A DNA stretch of 64,000 nt, from assembly GCA_007026445.1 (NCBI GenBank), contig VDMD01000035.1:124001-188000 (forward strand). Direction: 5' to 3'. Position numbers and translations under genes: made by a program. Below are positions 11,481-22,466 of this stretch, in pieces. Source of the DNA: Schizophyllum amplum (lineage: Eukaryota; Basidiomycota; Agaricomycetes; Agaricales; Schizophyllaceae). Each line of letters begins with the position of its first letter. Positions within the stretch are counted from its first letter, which is position 1. Below the pieces are notes generated by a model that was not told the origin of the DNA, made no database searches, and saw only the letters and a program-made list of their open reading frames with translations.

Positions 11481-11714
11481 CTTCCTTCCTGATGTCTCTG
11501 AGTATGTGAAGAATCTGTTGGTATTTTCCTTCGCTAAACTGATATATATACGGAAGTTGTGAAGGGACCTTTGTGTTGTCAAGAAAGTTATGCCCGGGTT
11601 CTGTGACACCAGCATCATTCACCAGCCCAGCGATCTACAGAACTTGCCACGATAGCTGCTCCTGAATTGCGGTGCGAATCGTAAGAGCATCAAGCACTGA
11701 ACACAGCGTCAAAC

Positions 11715-12250
11715 GCCAGAGAGGACAAGTAAGTGACGATCCACGCCTTCCCCTCGCTCGACGCGCTCCTGATCACTTCCGTCCGCCTCAGTTGATACTC
11801 TCTCGTCTGCGCACTCTATACGTCAGCACGATCTTCCCCTGCATAAAGTTCCAGAACGCCAGCTGCTTCACTAGCTTTGCCCATGCGTCGGGCGACGCCT
11901 AACACTTCTTGATCACACTCTCGCCGTAGCCGTCGTAGTACAGGCACGTGCAGATCGGGCGCGCCGACAAGCTCGTTGAGGCACGCATGGGGGCCTGAGT
12001 GGCGTCCTTGATGTTCGGATGATGGTGAAAGTGAGCTGGATGGGCTTGGGGAGGCAGGGGGAGGGCGAAGAGGGCCCGAGGTCGAAGGCGAGCACGAGTT
12101 CGTTCATGAGCAAGGGCGGGGTGCCGTCCGAGCAGGAGTACTCGCCAAGGAGGCCGGAGCAACTGCTGTGGAATACGATGACTGCGTAGTAGGTCAATAC
12201 GTGATCGACGGATGAAGGGGGGCGAGAAGTAGTGTGCGTGCAAAGCAGAT
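11715..12250 (-). pseudogene. Carnitine O-acetyltransferase fragment, decayed
   Basis: On the minus strand, several pieces of the C-terminal half of a fungal carnitine acetyltransferase appear in order but in different frames. These are GLLGEYSCSDGTPPLLMNE (around the family's GEHS/DGTP motif), LPKPIQLTF, YYDGYGESVIKKC followed by an in-frame stop, SPDAWAKLVKQLAFW, and SAQTREYQLRRTEVIRSASS (the family's ESAQTRKFQLGRTE region). The N-terminal half is absent above about 12250. Carnitine acetyltransferases move acetyl units between peroxisome, mitochondrion and cytosol; this copy cannot do so. It lies between kinase copies 2 and 3, probably carried in or broken by the local duplications. Confidence 0.78.
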
Positions 12251-12755
12251 GGGGACATCACTGACAACACGGCCTGGCAAAATTATCGATGCATAGGAGG
12301 GGGGTTTCGCAGAGTTGGGTCGTGGAGAAGTGGAGGGGGAAGGGGGAGCGAGACGGGGCGCACCTCGAGTCATTCGCGTGCGTGATCGAGCACGATAAAA
12401 GAAGCGCCGCTCCGCGTTACTGTGCTTGCATCGAACCGGCGGCTCTCGTGTTGGTGTTGTCGGGACTCAGTGATCTATGAAATATTTTATGATGTGCACA
12501 TTTTAACCGCGCACCCCCGACGAGAGCACGCGCCGGAGCTTGACTTGTGGGCGTAGGAGTCGATTCGTCGGGCTTCCATTCAGATTCTTCAGCCTCTGCG
12601 CTTTCCAGTTGTTTTGAATGCTTCCCACAGGATCGGTGATGGCGGTAGAGAGTTAAATCGCAGTCCGATCGTGCTGCTTCGCCTTGTTGTGGCGCGGTTG
12701 CATGGCGGACCACTTTGGTCCCACGTGATAGTCACAGTGATCGTGAGGCGGAATG
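12251..12755. other. Gene-free stretch upstream of kinase copy 3
   Basis: No gene is seen. At 12720-12735 the words CCACGTGATAGTCAC resemble the segment found before the F-box genes, suggesting an F-box gene once stood here and was deleted. Confidence 0.4.
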
Positions 12756-12761
12756 CACGTG
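12756..12761 (+). promoter_or_regulatory. CACGTG element before kinase copy 3
   Basis: GGAATGCACGTG followed by GCGTGAC, 128 bp before the ATG; a shortened version of the block upstream of copies 1, 2 and 4. Confidence 0.5.
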
Positions 12762-12888
12762 CAGCGTGACTCATTGACACATGACCAGCATTCCTTGCCT
12801 CCTCCCATCGCCATCCCCCCCTTTTCACCCTTCTCACTAGCTCACATCGCAGCGAGCCCTACTGGTGGCTTATAGATTTACTCATACT

Positions 12889-14265
12889 ATGCTCGTCAAA
12901 ATGGACTGCGACGACCTCATTGCGAGCGGAGGATATGGTGAGTTCTTATGCTTCAACGTGTAATTTCGACGTCTAAATTGTTCATTGCAGGCAGAGTCTA
13001 TGCTGGGCGGGTACTAAACGAAGTCGTACCACGGGTTGTCGCAGTGAAGAAGGCTCGCATCACTCGCTTGGTGGCCGTTATGAAGAATCCGATGCTGCGC
13101 CACGAAGCGTGCGCGATGCTGGCCCTTCGTGGTGAGTCCGTGTCTTTGTCCTGTATCCCAATGTAAACTAATTTGCGTCCCTCTCGTAGGCCACCCGAGT
13201 ATTCCTGAAGTGTACGCTTGGGGAAGATCCCAAATCTTCGAGTATCTCGCGATGGAGATGCTTGGCGAGACCATCGACACGGCGCTCCAACTCGAAGAAG
13301 GCCTAACCATGCGAAACCTCATCGCGCTAACTTGCCAGATGGTACGTCACCAATTCCTACTTTGAGCACGTCAGTTATGTAGCTGATCCATCTTTGTTTT
13401 TTTCCACCTCAGCTCGACGCGCTAGCCCATGTTCACTCTCATCATATCATACACTGCGACATCAAGCCCAGCAACTTCCTCTTCGACCGCAATCCTGCCG
13501 TTGGGCAGATCAAGCTGATCGACTTCGGTATCGCAAGAGTCTACCGCAATCCCGATACGCTGGCGCACGTTCAAGCAAGCAAGCTGTCTCGCCATATCGG
13601 CACCAGGACATACATGAGTCTACACGTACACAATAAACACAGTGAGTGTTGTTCTTCATCCGAATCATCGATACTAGTGCATGCTTTGGCTAATTATCGA
13701 AATAGATCCATCGCGTCGTGATGACATGGAATCGCTGGCGTATACCGTCGTCGATCTGCTCTGTAACGGGCTTCCGTGGGCTCATCACGATGTGCACTCG
13801 CGTGATGTCTTCGCGATGAAGCAGACGTGGGACGGCCCCGCCATTTGTGCCGGTCATCCTCCCGCCTTTGGCGATTTTGTCAACTATGCCCGCTCCTTGG
13901 CCTTTCAGGAGACACCCGACTACGCGACTTGGAGGCGTGAATTTCTAGCTGTCGCTCCCGGTATTGGCGACATGCCGGTTTATGATGAGTCCGACCGGGG
14001 ATCGACAGTGGGGACGCATCAATGGGAAAATGGATCAGCGGCGGCCGTTGGTCCTTGCCCGACGGTGTCCGTTTCTCAAGAATCCGAGCGCGAGTATGTG
14101 CCGCCCCGGACGCCTGGCTGGCTCCCTATGTCAACTTGGGGTGATCCGTCGTCGGTCGCGGACGAGGACCTTATTGGCGACGAGCGGCGGATTGTGCGCG
14201 AGCAATTGGAGCGGATTGAAGAGCCTCCGATGAACGAGCAGAAGTTTGAAAGGATGGTTGAGTAG
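12889..14265 (+). CDS. CK1-like protein kinase, copy 3
   Basis: Five exons (12889-12937, 12991-13131, 13190-13341, 13413-13641, 13706-14265) encode 376 aa. Motifs are ASGGYGRVYAG, VVAVKK, HCDIKPSNFLF (Ser replaces the usual Asp before the catalytic-loop Asn, a tolerated change), LIDFGIA and SRRDDMESLAY. The activation segment differs from the other copies (SKLSRHIGTRTYMSLHVHN). The acidic tail is conserved. No F-box gene precedes this copy. Confidence 0.88.
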
Positions 14266-14770
14266 CTTCCTTCGTGACTATGAGAACGTGCAAGATATAT
14301 CTGTGTCTTCCTTTACCATCCCCATACATATGAAGACTGTGGATGGGCCTTTGCGTTGCCCAGAGAGGTGCTGGAGTTTTGTGGCACCGGCAGCAGTCGC
14401 CAGCCAAAGTACCTACTTGGATTAGCGCTAATATCATATTGTCTTGCCGCAATGGTCATTCCCTGGTCGATCGCGAGTCCCGAGTCTCATCCTTTCTCAT
14501 GTACATGTCTCCTGCCGACGCCGACGTTGCCTAGACAAGATACTGGTGGCGGCGCCGGCCACTAGACAAGATACACATGTTCGTGTTTGTCTTGTCTAGT
14601 AACAACCATTCAAGACGTTCCTCTAGTTCACAAAGCCAATTGGCTGTCGGATTCCGTGACTCTTCTCTGACCAACAAGCCAGCTCGCATTGCAAACATAC
14701 GTTAGCTATAGATACAAGAAGGTAATCGTGAGTCTCGCACTGGGCACGATGACCGGTCGTATGGATGATG
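12889..14770 (+). repeat. Left arm of a large inverted duplication flanking the AA9 gene
   Basis: Kinase copy 3 and its ~500 bp of 3' flank have an inverted counterpart at 17530-19358. The 3' flanks share GCATTGCAAACATACG, then TTAGCTATAGATACAAG (about 14691-14724 here; reverse complement near 17594-17624). This flank is not seen after kinase copies 1 and 2. Confidence 0.75.
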
Positions 14771-15675
14771 TATGTAGCACGCCGGGCGAGTTATACGCAG
14801 CTGGACATGCGCTAGGCATTGTAAGTAAGTGATGTGCGTGAGTCAGTATAAGTGAAGAGTATCAGTGTGGGTAGAAGCGCGCGGCGCGAATCATGAGAGC
14901 CGCATCGCGCACTGGGCGCGTCGACCGCATCTCCTTCGATCGTGTCATGTTCTCGTCAATAGCCGCCGACGACGATACCTGTTCTTGTCTCTGGGAGACT
15001 CTTGTATCTAAGTACCAGCTCGCCGATGGAAAGGACCGATTTTGTGAGGCGTCCGATCGCGGTAGGCATCCTATGCGCCTTACATACCAAACGCCTTGTT
15101 TCCTTGCAACGCGGCAGCCATCCCTTACTCCCTTGGTCTCCTGTGGCGTCTTTTCATAAGGCGGAACTCAGACAGAGAATGGACCGACAGCGATCCATTT
15201 CGACTCGCTTGGGTTCGAGAGGTCCGTTGTCTTGCAGCTCGACTCTGCCAGACGAGGAAGAAGGAAGTAAATTATGGCATTGGCCAGACATCGACAGATG
15301 GCAGAGGCAGGCGGACAAGCGGCGAGCGAGCACAATGGCCCGGGCTCCGCATGCACGGGCAACGTGGCTAAAATAGACGAGCGAACAATGAGGTGTCCAA
15401 GCGGACAATGGAGACCACGTGACGTTCGAAAGCGGACAACAATGGTAAGGTTTCCTTTTTAGTCTCCGTTGCTCTTGACCGTTGCTTTTATCTCTCCCTT
15501 CCTCCCTCCCCCTTTGACCGCGTTTCCTTTCTGTGCTTGGATTTTGTGTATTGCTCTTGACCTTCCTTGCATTCGCGCCGGCCATTGTCTCCGACACCAC
15601 GACCCCACATCACAGCCACAGCGCCACGACCATTCATCCTTACGCCGTCACCGGGCCTCCACCGCCCCACACCCA
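14771..15675. other. Gene-free stretch between kinase copy 3 and the AA9 promoter
   Basis: No gene is seen. From about 15470 the plus strand is rich in C and T, as is common in basidiomycete promoters. Confidence 0.5.
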
Positions 15676-15683
15676 TATATAAA
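15676..15683 (+). promoter_or_regulatory. TATA box of AA9 gene 1
   Basis: TATATAAA, about 213 bp upstream of the ATG at 15897. The spacing leaves a long CT-rich leader. Confidence 0.55.
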
Positions 15684-15896
15684 GTAACGCACCCGTAAGT
15701 GTCGGCCCTACCCTCCCCGGCTCGTTGCTAACGTCCAGTCCTCCGTCCCTCCTTGACCCTCGCGACCCACGCCCGCGACCTCGCTCCTTCCTTCCCCTAG
15801 ACTTCGTCGCTGCGCGATCGACTGGCACGACTCCCTGTAGCATACCGAGCAGGAACAAACACATCCACGAAGACCAACATAACCATTACCACTACA

Positions 15897-17170
15897 ATGA
15901 AGTCCACCACCACCACCACCACGCTCTTCTCCCTCCTTGCCCTCGTCCCTCTCGTTGCCGCGCACGGCTACGTCGCCAGCGTCAAGATCGACGGCACCAA
16001 GTACGATGGCCCGTACGTCGGCGAGGACGGCGCGTACCCGATCCGCCCCATCAGCACCATCGACCCCATGAAGGGCGCCGACTACGCCGACCTCTCATGC
16101 GGCACGAACTCGTACGCCGTCTCCGGCGACGAGGACAAGGTGTACGCCCAGGCGCAGCCGGGCAGCGACATTGAGGTCTCGTGGATGGGCGGCGGCGGCC
16201 AGGCATGGCCGCACAACGTGTGAGTCATAAGTTCAGCGGGCAACATGGCCGCGGCGCTGACGCGAATCCGCAGCGGACCCATGCTTACATACCTCGCGCG
16301 CTGCGACGACGACGACTGCATGAACTTCGACTCGAAGGACGCGGAGTGGTTCAAGATCGACGAGGTCGCCATGAAGAAGGACGGCAGCGAATGGGAGCAA
16401 GCGGACCTCAGTGCGTCTTAAATCTGCTCTCTTCGTCAGCGTGTCACTAACCCCCCACCCCAGTGCAAGAGGAACCCGCCAAGGTCACGCTCCCCTCCAA
16501 CCTCGCCGCGGGCTCGTACCTGCTGCGCCACGAGATCATCGCGCTGCACATCGCCAGCGACGAGGGCGGCGCTGAGTTCTACGCCGGATGCGTGCAGATG
16601 AAGGTCGGCGGCTCCGAGACCGGCGCGCCGTCGGACTCCGACCTCGTCAAGTTCCCCGGCGCCTACAGCGACGAGGACCCGGGCATCTTGGTCAACGTGA
16701 GTATCGTACGAGACCCTGTGAGAGCGTTTGCTGACCCCATTTTCCAGGCCTTCTCCCTCGGCAAGAACGACTACCAGTTCCCCGGCCCTAACGTGTCGGA
16801 CCTGTCTGGCTCCTCCAGCGGCTCCTCGTCCGATAACGACGAAGGCGACGACGACGACAACAGCAGCTCCGCCAGCTCGTCGGGCGCCCACAGCTCCAAG
16901 ACATCCAGCGGCGCGCCGGAGGCAACGGGCGGCTACGACTCGGGGTACACGAAGAACAACTCGTGCTGTGAGTACTCGTTATCTGCAATGACGAGAGACA
17001 ACTTGCTGACTGCTCTCCCAGCTCTCAAGAAGCGCTCATCGGGCAACGTCAAGCGGTCGAACATGACCGGCGAGGACACCGCGAGCATCGAGTACGCCAA
17101 GGCCAAGCGCGGCCACCCGCGCGTGTACAGCCGCATCATGCGCGGCCTCGACTGGCGCAGCGTCTTCTAA
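15897..17170 (+). CDS. Secreted AA9 lytic polysaccharide monooxygenase, gene 1
   Basis: Five exons (15897-16219, 16274-16410, 16464-16696, 16748-16967, 17022-17170) encode 353 aa. A signal peptide (hydrophobic ~10-20, ending VAA) leaves His23 as the mature N-terminal residue (HGYV), the first copper ligand of the histidine brace. The second copper histidine lies in WPHNVGPMLTYLARC. The AA9 core continues with SYLLRHEIIALH, EFYAGCVQMKV and DYQFPGP. AA9 enzymes oxidatively cleave beta-1,4-glucans such as cellulose or xyloglucan outside the cell. After residue ~235 comes a Ser/Asp-rich linker and then a basic C-terminal tail (KRSSGNVKRS ... RIMRGLDWRSVF) instead of a CBM1. The gene lies between two inverted kinase copies. 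Family assignment is firm; substrate cannot be told. Confidence 0.92.
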
Positions 17171-17529
17171 ATGCGCTTCGTCTTTAACACGCCCTTCGTG
17201 CTTGCGACCCACCTGCCGGGGGCCTCGTATCTCCCCATCCCCGCGCCCTTCCACCCTCGCCGCGCCCCTCCATCTCCGCCGCGCCCCTCCATCCTCGCGC
17301 CCCTTGTCCCTCTGTAGCCCTACCACGCACTCATTGTATCCTCCATCCCCGGCTCCCTCATTGGTTATGTCTACTTATGCGGTCGCTTACTTATTCTCTC
17401 CGTTCCACGCTGCGCCCAGTGCGCGATGCTCTCATGATTTGCGCGGCGCGCTTCAAGTTCTACCAACACACTCACGTCACTTGCATACGCGTTACTTACA
17501 ATGCCCAGTGCATGACTACGCCCGGCGCG
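17171..17529. other. AA9 gene 1 downstream region
   Basis: C-rich 3' flank with CCCTCCATC-type repeats at about 17245-17310. No gene is seen before the inverted-duplication arm begins near 17530. Confidence 0.4.
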
Positions 17530-19358
17530 CCACATTATCCTCACTTACGACTTGGTCCTCGCCCAGCGCGGGGCTCACGATCATCCCCTTGTATCTATAG
17601 CTAACGTATGTTTGCAATGCGAGCAGGCTCGTTGGTCAGAGAAGAGGGGGATTCCAGCGAATTGGCTTTGTGCATGTGTTGAGGGACGGAAGACAAGGTA
17701 GAAATGAACTTGTTCATTTGGCTAGGCGGGGCCTTCCTCGCGAGAAGACATGAGAAAGGTTGGCACGACTACTTATTGTGGCAAGAAAATATGATATTGG
17801 CGCTAAAAGCTGAGTGGGTACTTTAGCTGGCGACTGCTGCCAGTGCCACAAAAACTCGTACTTCATAACTCGAGCCTTTCTCTCGAGACAAGTCGACGGT
17901 CCGTTCATCACGTCGATATATACCAGAATAAAGAAGGGAGACATCGACGCATCTCAAAGACACAGGAAAATAAGCTACTCAACCATGTTTTCGAACGTCT
18001 CCTCGTCCATCGGAGGCTCTTCAATCCGGTCCAACAGCTCGCGCACGGTCCGCTGCTCGTCGCCAATGAGGTCCTCGTCTGCGACCGACGAAGGAAGCCC
18101 CCAGGTTGACATGGGCATCCAGAGTCTTGTCCCGGGTGTTACATACTCGCGCTCAGACTTCTGAGAAACGAGCGCCGTTCGGAAAGGACCAATGGGAGAC
18201 GCTGGTCCGTTTTGCCACTGGTGCTTCCCCACTGTCGGTCCCCGGTCGGACTCGTCATAAAGTGGCCTGTCACCGCAAATGCTGGGCGCGACAGCTAGAA
18301 ATTGACGTCTCCAAGTGGCGTAGTCGGGTGCCTCCTGAAAGGCCAAGGAGCGCACGTAGTCGACAAAGGCGCCAAAGACGGGAGGATAACCAGCGCACAG
18401 CGCGGAGCCGTCCCACGTCTGCTTGATCGCGCAGACGTCGCGCGACTCCACCTCACGGTAGGCCCACGGGAGCCCGTCACAGAGAAGATCGATGATGGTA
18501 TACGCCAGCGATTCCATGTCATCACGACGTGATGGGTCTGTCTCGTTATTCAGCCAACGTCTACACGAACGTGGATGGCTTAGATCAAGGGCAGCACTCA
18601 CTGTGATGGTTATGTACGTTCAGGCTTATGTAGCTTCTGCTACCGATATGGCGAGGCATCGTGCATTCTTGGACGTGCTCCAAGGTAGCGGGATTGCGGT
18701 AGACTCTTGATATACCAAAATCAATCAGCTTAATCTGTCCAACGGCGGGATTCAGGTCGAAGAGGAAATTGTCGGGCTTGACGTCGCAGTGTACGATATG
18801 GTGTGAGTGGACATGGGCCAGCGCGTCTAGCTGCATTGGGAGTAACAGACCTGAGTGAGATGGTCTTTGTGCTCGAAGTGAAAATGAACACCTCACCATC
18901 TGGCAAACTAGCGCGATGAGGTTTCGCATGGTAAGGCCTTCGTCAAGATCGAGCGACGTGTCGATGGTATCGCCAAGCATCTCCAAAGCGAGATACTCGA
19001 AGATCTGGGTCCTTCCCCAAGCGTACACTTCGGGAATGCTTGGGTGGCCTATGATAGCCGTATATATCAATTTACGTTGCGGTACAGGAAGAAAGCATAA
19101 ACTTACCACGAAGGGTCAGCATGGCACACGCTTCGTGGCGCAGCATCGGATTTTTCATAACGGCCAATCGGCGAGTGATACGAGATTTCTTCACTGCGAC
19201 AACCCGTGTCGCGGCTTCGTTCATCACGCGGCCGGCGTAGATTCTGCCTGTGGTGGAACAGTTAGGACGTTGTCGGAAATACATACGTCTCACTCAAATG
19301 AGAGTTCACCATATCCTCCGCTCGCTATGAGGTCCTTTGGGCCCATTTTCACAAGCAT
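17530..19358 (-). repeat. Right arm of the inverted duplication
   Basis: Inverted counterpart of 12889-14770. It includes kinase copy 4 and the shared 3' flank. Upstream of the kinase this copy resembles copies 1 and 2 more than copy 3, so it is not a simple mirror of copy 3. Confidence 0.75.
17975..19358 (-). CDS. CK1-like protein kinase, copy 4
   Basis: Five minus-strand exons (19310-19358, 19107-19247, 18897-19048, 18602-18830, 17975-18537) encode 377 aa. Motifs present are ASGGYGRIYAG, VVAVKK, HCDVKPDNFLF, LIDFGIS and SRRDDMESLAY, with the conserved acidic tail ending ENMVE. Exon sizes match the other three copies. A CACGTG block lies 162 bp upstream at 19520-19525, and an F-box remnant lies further upstream, so the original F-box-then-kinase order is kept in inverted orientation. 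Predicted to be catalytically active. Confidence 0.9.
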
Positions 19359-19499
19359 GGCGCTGAAGCAGGCCAGTAGACCACTAGTGGTGGTTGCCGG
19401 CGACGTGGACCAGTGAGAGCGGTAGACAAGGGCGCAATGACCGTCATGGAGGAGAAATGTGGACGCTGCCGGTCAGTTTACGCAAGTACCTACTAATCG

Positions 19500-19600
19500 G
19501 TCCCGCGTCACGCCGCAAACACGTGCATTCCTGTGTTCAACTTCAACTGTCAAGAATCGAAGGTGGCCAGAAAGTATGTAGAGACTCGCTGAGACTATCG
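19500..19600 (-). promoter_or_regulatory. Conserved upstream block with CACGTG before kinase copy 4
   Basis: Read on the minus strand this is GGAATGCACGTGT followed by GGCGTGACGCGG, matching the blocks at 5898 and 9905. CACGTG is at 19520-19525. Confidence 0.6.
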
Positions 19601-19689
19601 TACTGATAGACACCACTTCTTATGCCCAAAATTCACTGTCTCGTATCTGTAGCTGAGTCTATTACATCAGCTATGCTTGTTATACTCTG

Positions 19690-19965
19690 ACTGCCGCGTT
19701 CATATATCTATTCAGCTCCTTCGTTGCCCAAACAACTGTGGCGTCCTGTACGCCCAGGTCTGAAAACCGCGCTGCTGTGCGGAGCGACTCCCCTACAGCC
19801 TTCGACCCAAACGCTGGCGATCTTGCATGGGCGCTGAGTGACAACATCCATCCGCTTGCCCGGTCTCTGCTTGACGAGGCAACCCGCCGTCGGTCTTCCG
19901 GGTTTGTAAGGAGTCCTTGTTCCTCACTGGAGGCCCGTAGAATATCTTGCAGTCTAAAGTTCAAC
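19690..19965 (-). pseudogene. F-box gene C-terminal remnant
   Basis: The minus strand matches the last ~250 bp of the F-box gene at 3912-5762. The pieces are the segment around the CRGVTP region, DLGVQDATVV before the terminus, and the VKQIPGKR region. Frames are broken and nothing upstream of it (coiled coil, F-box domain) is recognisable. It stands where the F-box partner of kinase copy 4 would be expected. Confidence 0.72.
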
Positions 19966-20124
19966 TTGTAGGTCCACCACGTGCTTTGGGCACGTGCCCA
20001 CCGCGCGTCATGCACTCGATTTTGCGCCCACGCCGACTTGCATCCGTCCACCGCCCCTCGTCGTCGTCGTCCTCTTTGCCATCATTAGTCACCCCTTAAC
20101 GGACTCTGAAACCCACTCCACGAC

Positions 20125-20349
20125 ATGGCCCGCCGCTCCGCACCCCCCAACTCCGGCCCCGCCTACATCGGGCGCATCCCCGTCACCGCGGCCGACGCCG
20201 ACGAGAGCGCGCTGTCGCGCTTCGTGCGCGAGGAGATCACCGCGCCGGAGAAGATTGCGGGCAACTTGAGCATCCTGACTGGTGTTACGGTCTTTCTTGC
20301 GGGCATCTTTGCGGTGCGGAGGTGGGGGGATTTGATGGTGCCGGTTTGA
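20125..20349 (+). CDS. Small single-pass membrane protein, 74 aa
   Basis: A single exon starting MARRSAPPNSGPAYIGRIP, with an acidic central part and a hydrophobic segment (ILTGVTVFLAGIFAV) near the C-terminus followed by RRWGD. The shape suits a tail-anchored or small organelle-membrane subunit. I do not recognise the family. It is short but has good codon character and a CCACGACATGG start context. It could also be the last exon of a longer gene, but no upstream exon is evident. Confidence 0.55.
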   Translation: MARRSAPPNSGPAYIGRIPVTAADADESALSRFVREEITAPEKIAGNLSILTGVTVFLAGIFAVRRWGDLMVPV

Positions 20350-22368
20350 GGAGAGGAGGTTTGGGTGGAGGAGGTATGGGAGGATGGAGGAGGGCTGGGA
20401 GCGTGGGGAACTGAACTGGAGTGGGAGACAGAGACGGGAGACCAGGTGCGCATGTATGCTGTCGACCTTGGGCCAGAACTGACCGGAGTTGCAGAAGCAC
20501 GCCGACCGCCGAAGTGCAGCGGACTCCCAGGGCACAAGCAACTTCGACACCACAGGTCCTCCTGACGCAGCATATATGCGGCCCACACAATATGCTGCGG
20601 CCCACATGACGACGAACACAGGCCTCAGCAAAAACCCAGCGTCCCCAAGCGCCATAGACGATGCCTACATACATTCCTAGCATATATGCTGTAATATCAT
20701 CTGGCAGCCCAGCGTCGATCCCGACTCCTCCCCATGTGTGCTTCAGCAAATAATCGGCCACTATCATGCCTCAGCGAGAGCGTCATCATCGTCTTTCCTT
20801 CTCTGGCTAGGATTTGGAGCAAGGCCAGAGGTCCCCTCTTGATGCTGAACGTCCTACAGGTGCAACCCAGAGTCTCGTGCTTGGAGCCGTCGACGGCGAT
20901 ACCAGCGTTTTTGGTCGGGTGAACAGGGAAGACAAAGCTCTACGGTCATCGCCATCCTGAGAGAAGAAAGGAAGGAAGGAAAGGGAAGGCCGCAACATCT
21001 TTTACATGTTCGCAATCTATGCAGCTTTTAGCAAGGTGAGGTCTGCTGACTCGTTCTGCCCAATCTACGGGCCCTCTCCCGCTGCTGTATGTACGTTCAT
21101 TGTTTGCCGTCTAGTGACATGATTGGCTGACATGCTTCATTTAGTCGGTGTGCTGGAGATCGTTCGGTGAATGCGCTGGATGTACTTCAGTAAATGCGCT
21201 GGAGCTCGTTCAGTGAACCCGCTGGAGTTCGCTCAGTGAATGCGCTGGAAGCAGTTCAGTGAGTGCGCTGGAGTTCGTTCGATAAATGCGCTGATGTTGT
21301 CCATCTCAGACGATGACTTCCTGCCCGTTCGGTTGACATGCTGACGCTGCCCGTCTAGGTGAGATGCTGACGCTGCCCATTGGGTCGACGCGCTAACACC
21401 GTTCATACAGTCCGCTGATGGTCCTCCGCTCGCGTAGCGGATGATCTTCCGCTCGGGTAGTGGTCGCCTTGCCGTTGCGCCTGCTCCATACACTCAGGCT
21501 AGTCGCGCGACAGAACTTCGAATTCGAGACGCCGCTAAGTCCGTATCCTCCGCTCTGCCTCTCGCATTCACTCCAACATAGTCATGCAGACGAACATAGC
21601 CACGCAGACGAACGCGGCCTGCCCCGTTCCAGCCCCGTTCTTGAATACCGCGCCTCCGATTCTCGAATACCGCGCCTCCGGCTCTCGAATACCGCGTGCC
21701 CGTCCGACGCCCCGTCCGACCCTCGGTACTACGCTATCGACTTTGGGGACCCCGCCGCCATCGACGTATCATCAACATATTGGGGAACCCTCGCCGCCGA
21801 GGTGGCAAATACGCACGACATGATCTTGGCGGACGGTCCGGGTTTTGTTTGAGTCTTCACCGCGACTGGTCAACGGACCACGGTTATCCTCCCCATCGCG
21901 GCAATTGTCTGACCATTGTCCCCAAATGAATACTCTCGTCTCCCCACAGAATACTCTTGTTCACATGGGCGGCGACGGGTCCGGGGTGGCGATGGAAGAA
22001 ATCAGCAAGGCACTCCATTCGATGGGAAATCAAACTCCTCCGACACAATGCACTCACTACATTGTCCGTCTACGGAATTCATTGACCGCTCACGAAAGGC
22101 ATTCACGCTCCTCCTACGGAAGGCACTCGATGCTGATTGGCCCCCGAAGCTTCTCTGTGCGAGTGGCGGCGTCATCCCCCGCGTCCTGCCCATGCTGGAC
22201 CGCGTCTCCCCGCAGGCCAGGTGACCCCAGCTCTTGCACAGATCAGGCGCTCGGGTGCGCATATCGGGGCAACTTCCAGCTGCATGTCAGGTGTCCCTCT
22301 GGGTATGACAGGCGATCTCTTGTACGGCGCGTATCAGGCGCCCTGCTGGCCGTGCCGGGGATCCCACG
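20350..22368. other. Gene-poor interval upstream of the lipases
   Basis: No gene is supported. A tandem repeat occupies 21165-21295. One open frame at 21460-21852 is discussed under rejected items. Confidence 0.5.
21165..21295. repeat. Minisatellite, ~27-bp unit, about 5 copies
   Basis: Imperfect copies of GCGCTGGAGNTCGTTCAGTG with variants (ACTTCAGTAA, GCTCAGTGAA). More diverged GCTGACGCTGCCC copies follow to about 21380. Confidence 0.8.
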
Positions 22369-22375
22369 TTTATAA
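22369..22375 (+). promoter_or_regulatory. TATA box of lipase 1
   Basis: TTTATAA, about 92 bp upstream of the ATG at 22467. Confidence 0.5.
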
Positions 22376-22466
22376 GCGCTGGGTGTGGATGCGCACAGCT
22401 GAGTGTCCCCGAACACCTCGAGCATCCCCGAGCACCTCGCGCACGCCAGCAGCGAAGCCAAACACC

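Noticed and set aside
21460..21852. Open frame with YYAIDFG, recalling a kinase DFG region
   Set aside because: No catalytic loop or other kinase motif lies near it, and the surrounding sequence is repetitive (GCCTCCG / CTCGAATACCGCG copies). Treated as chance.
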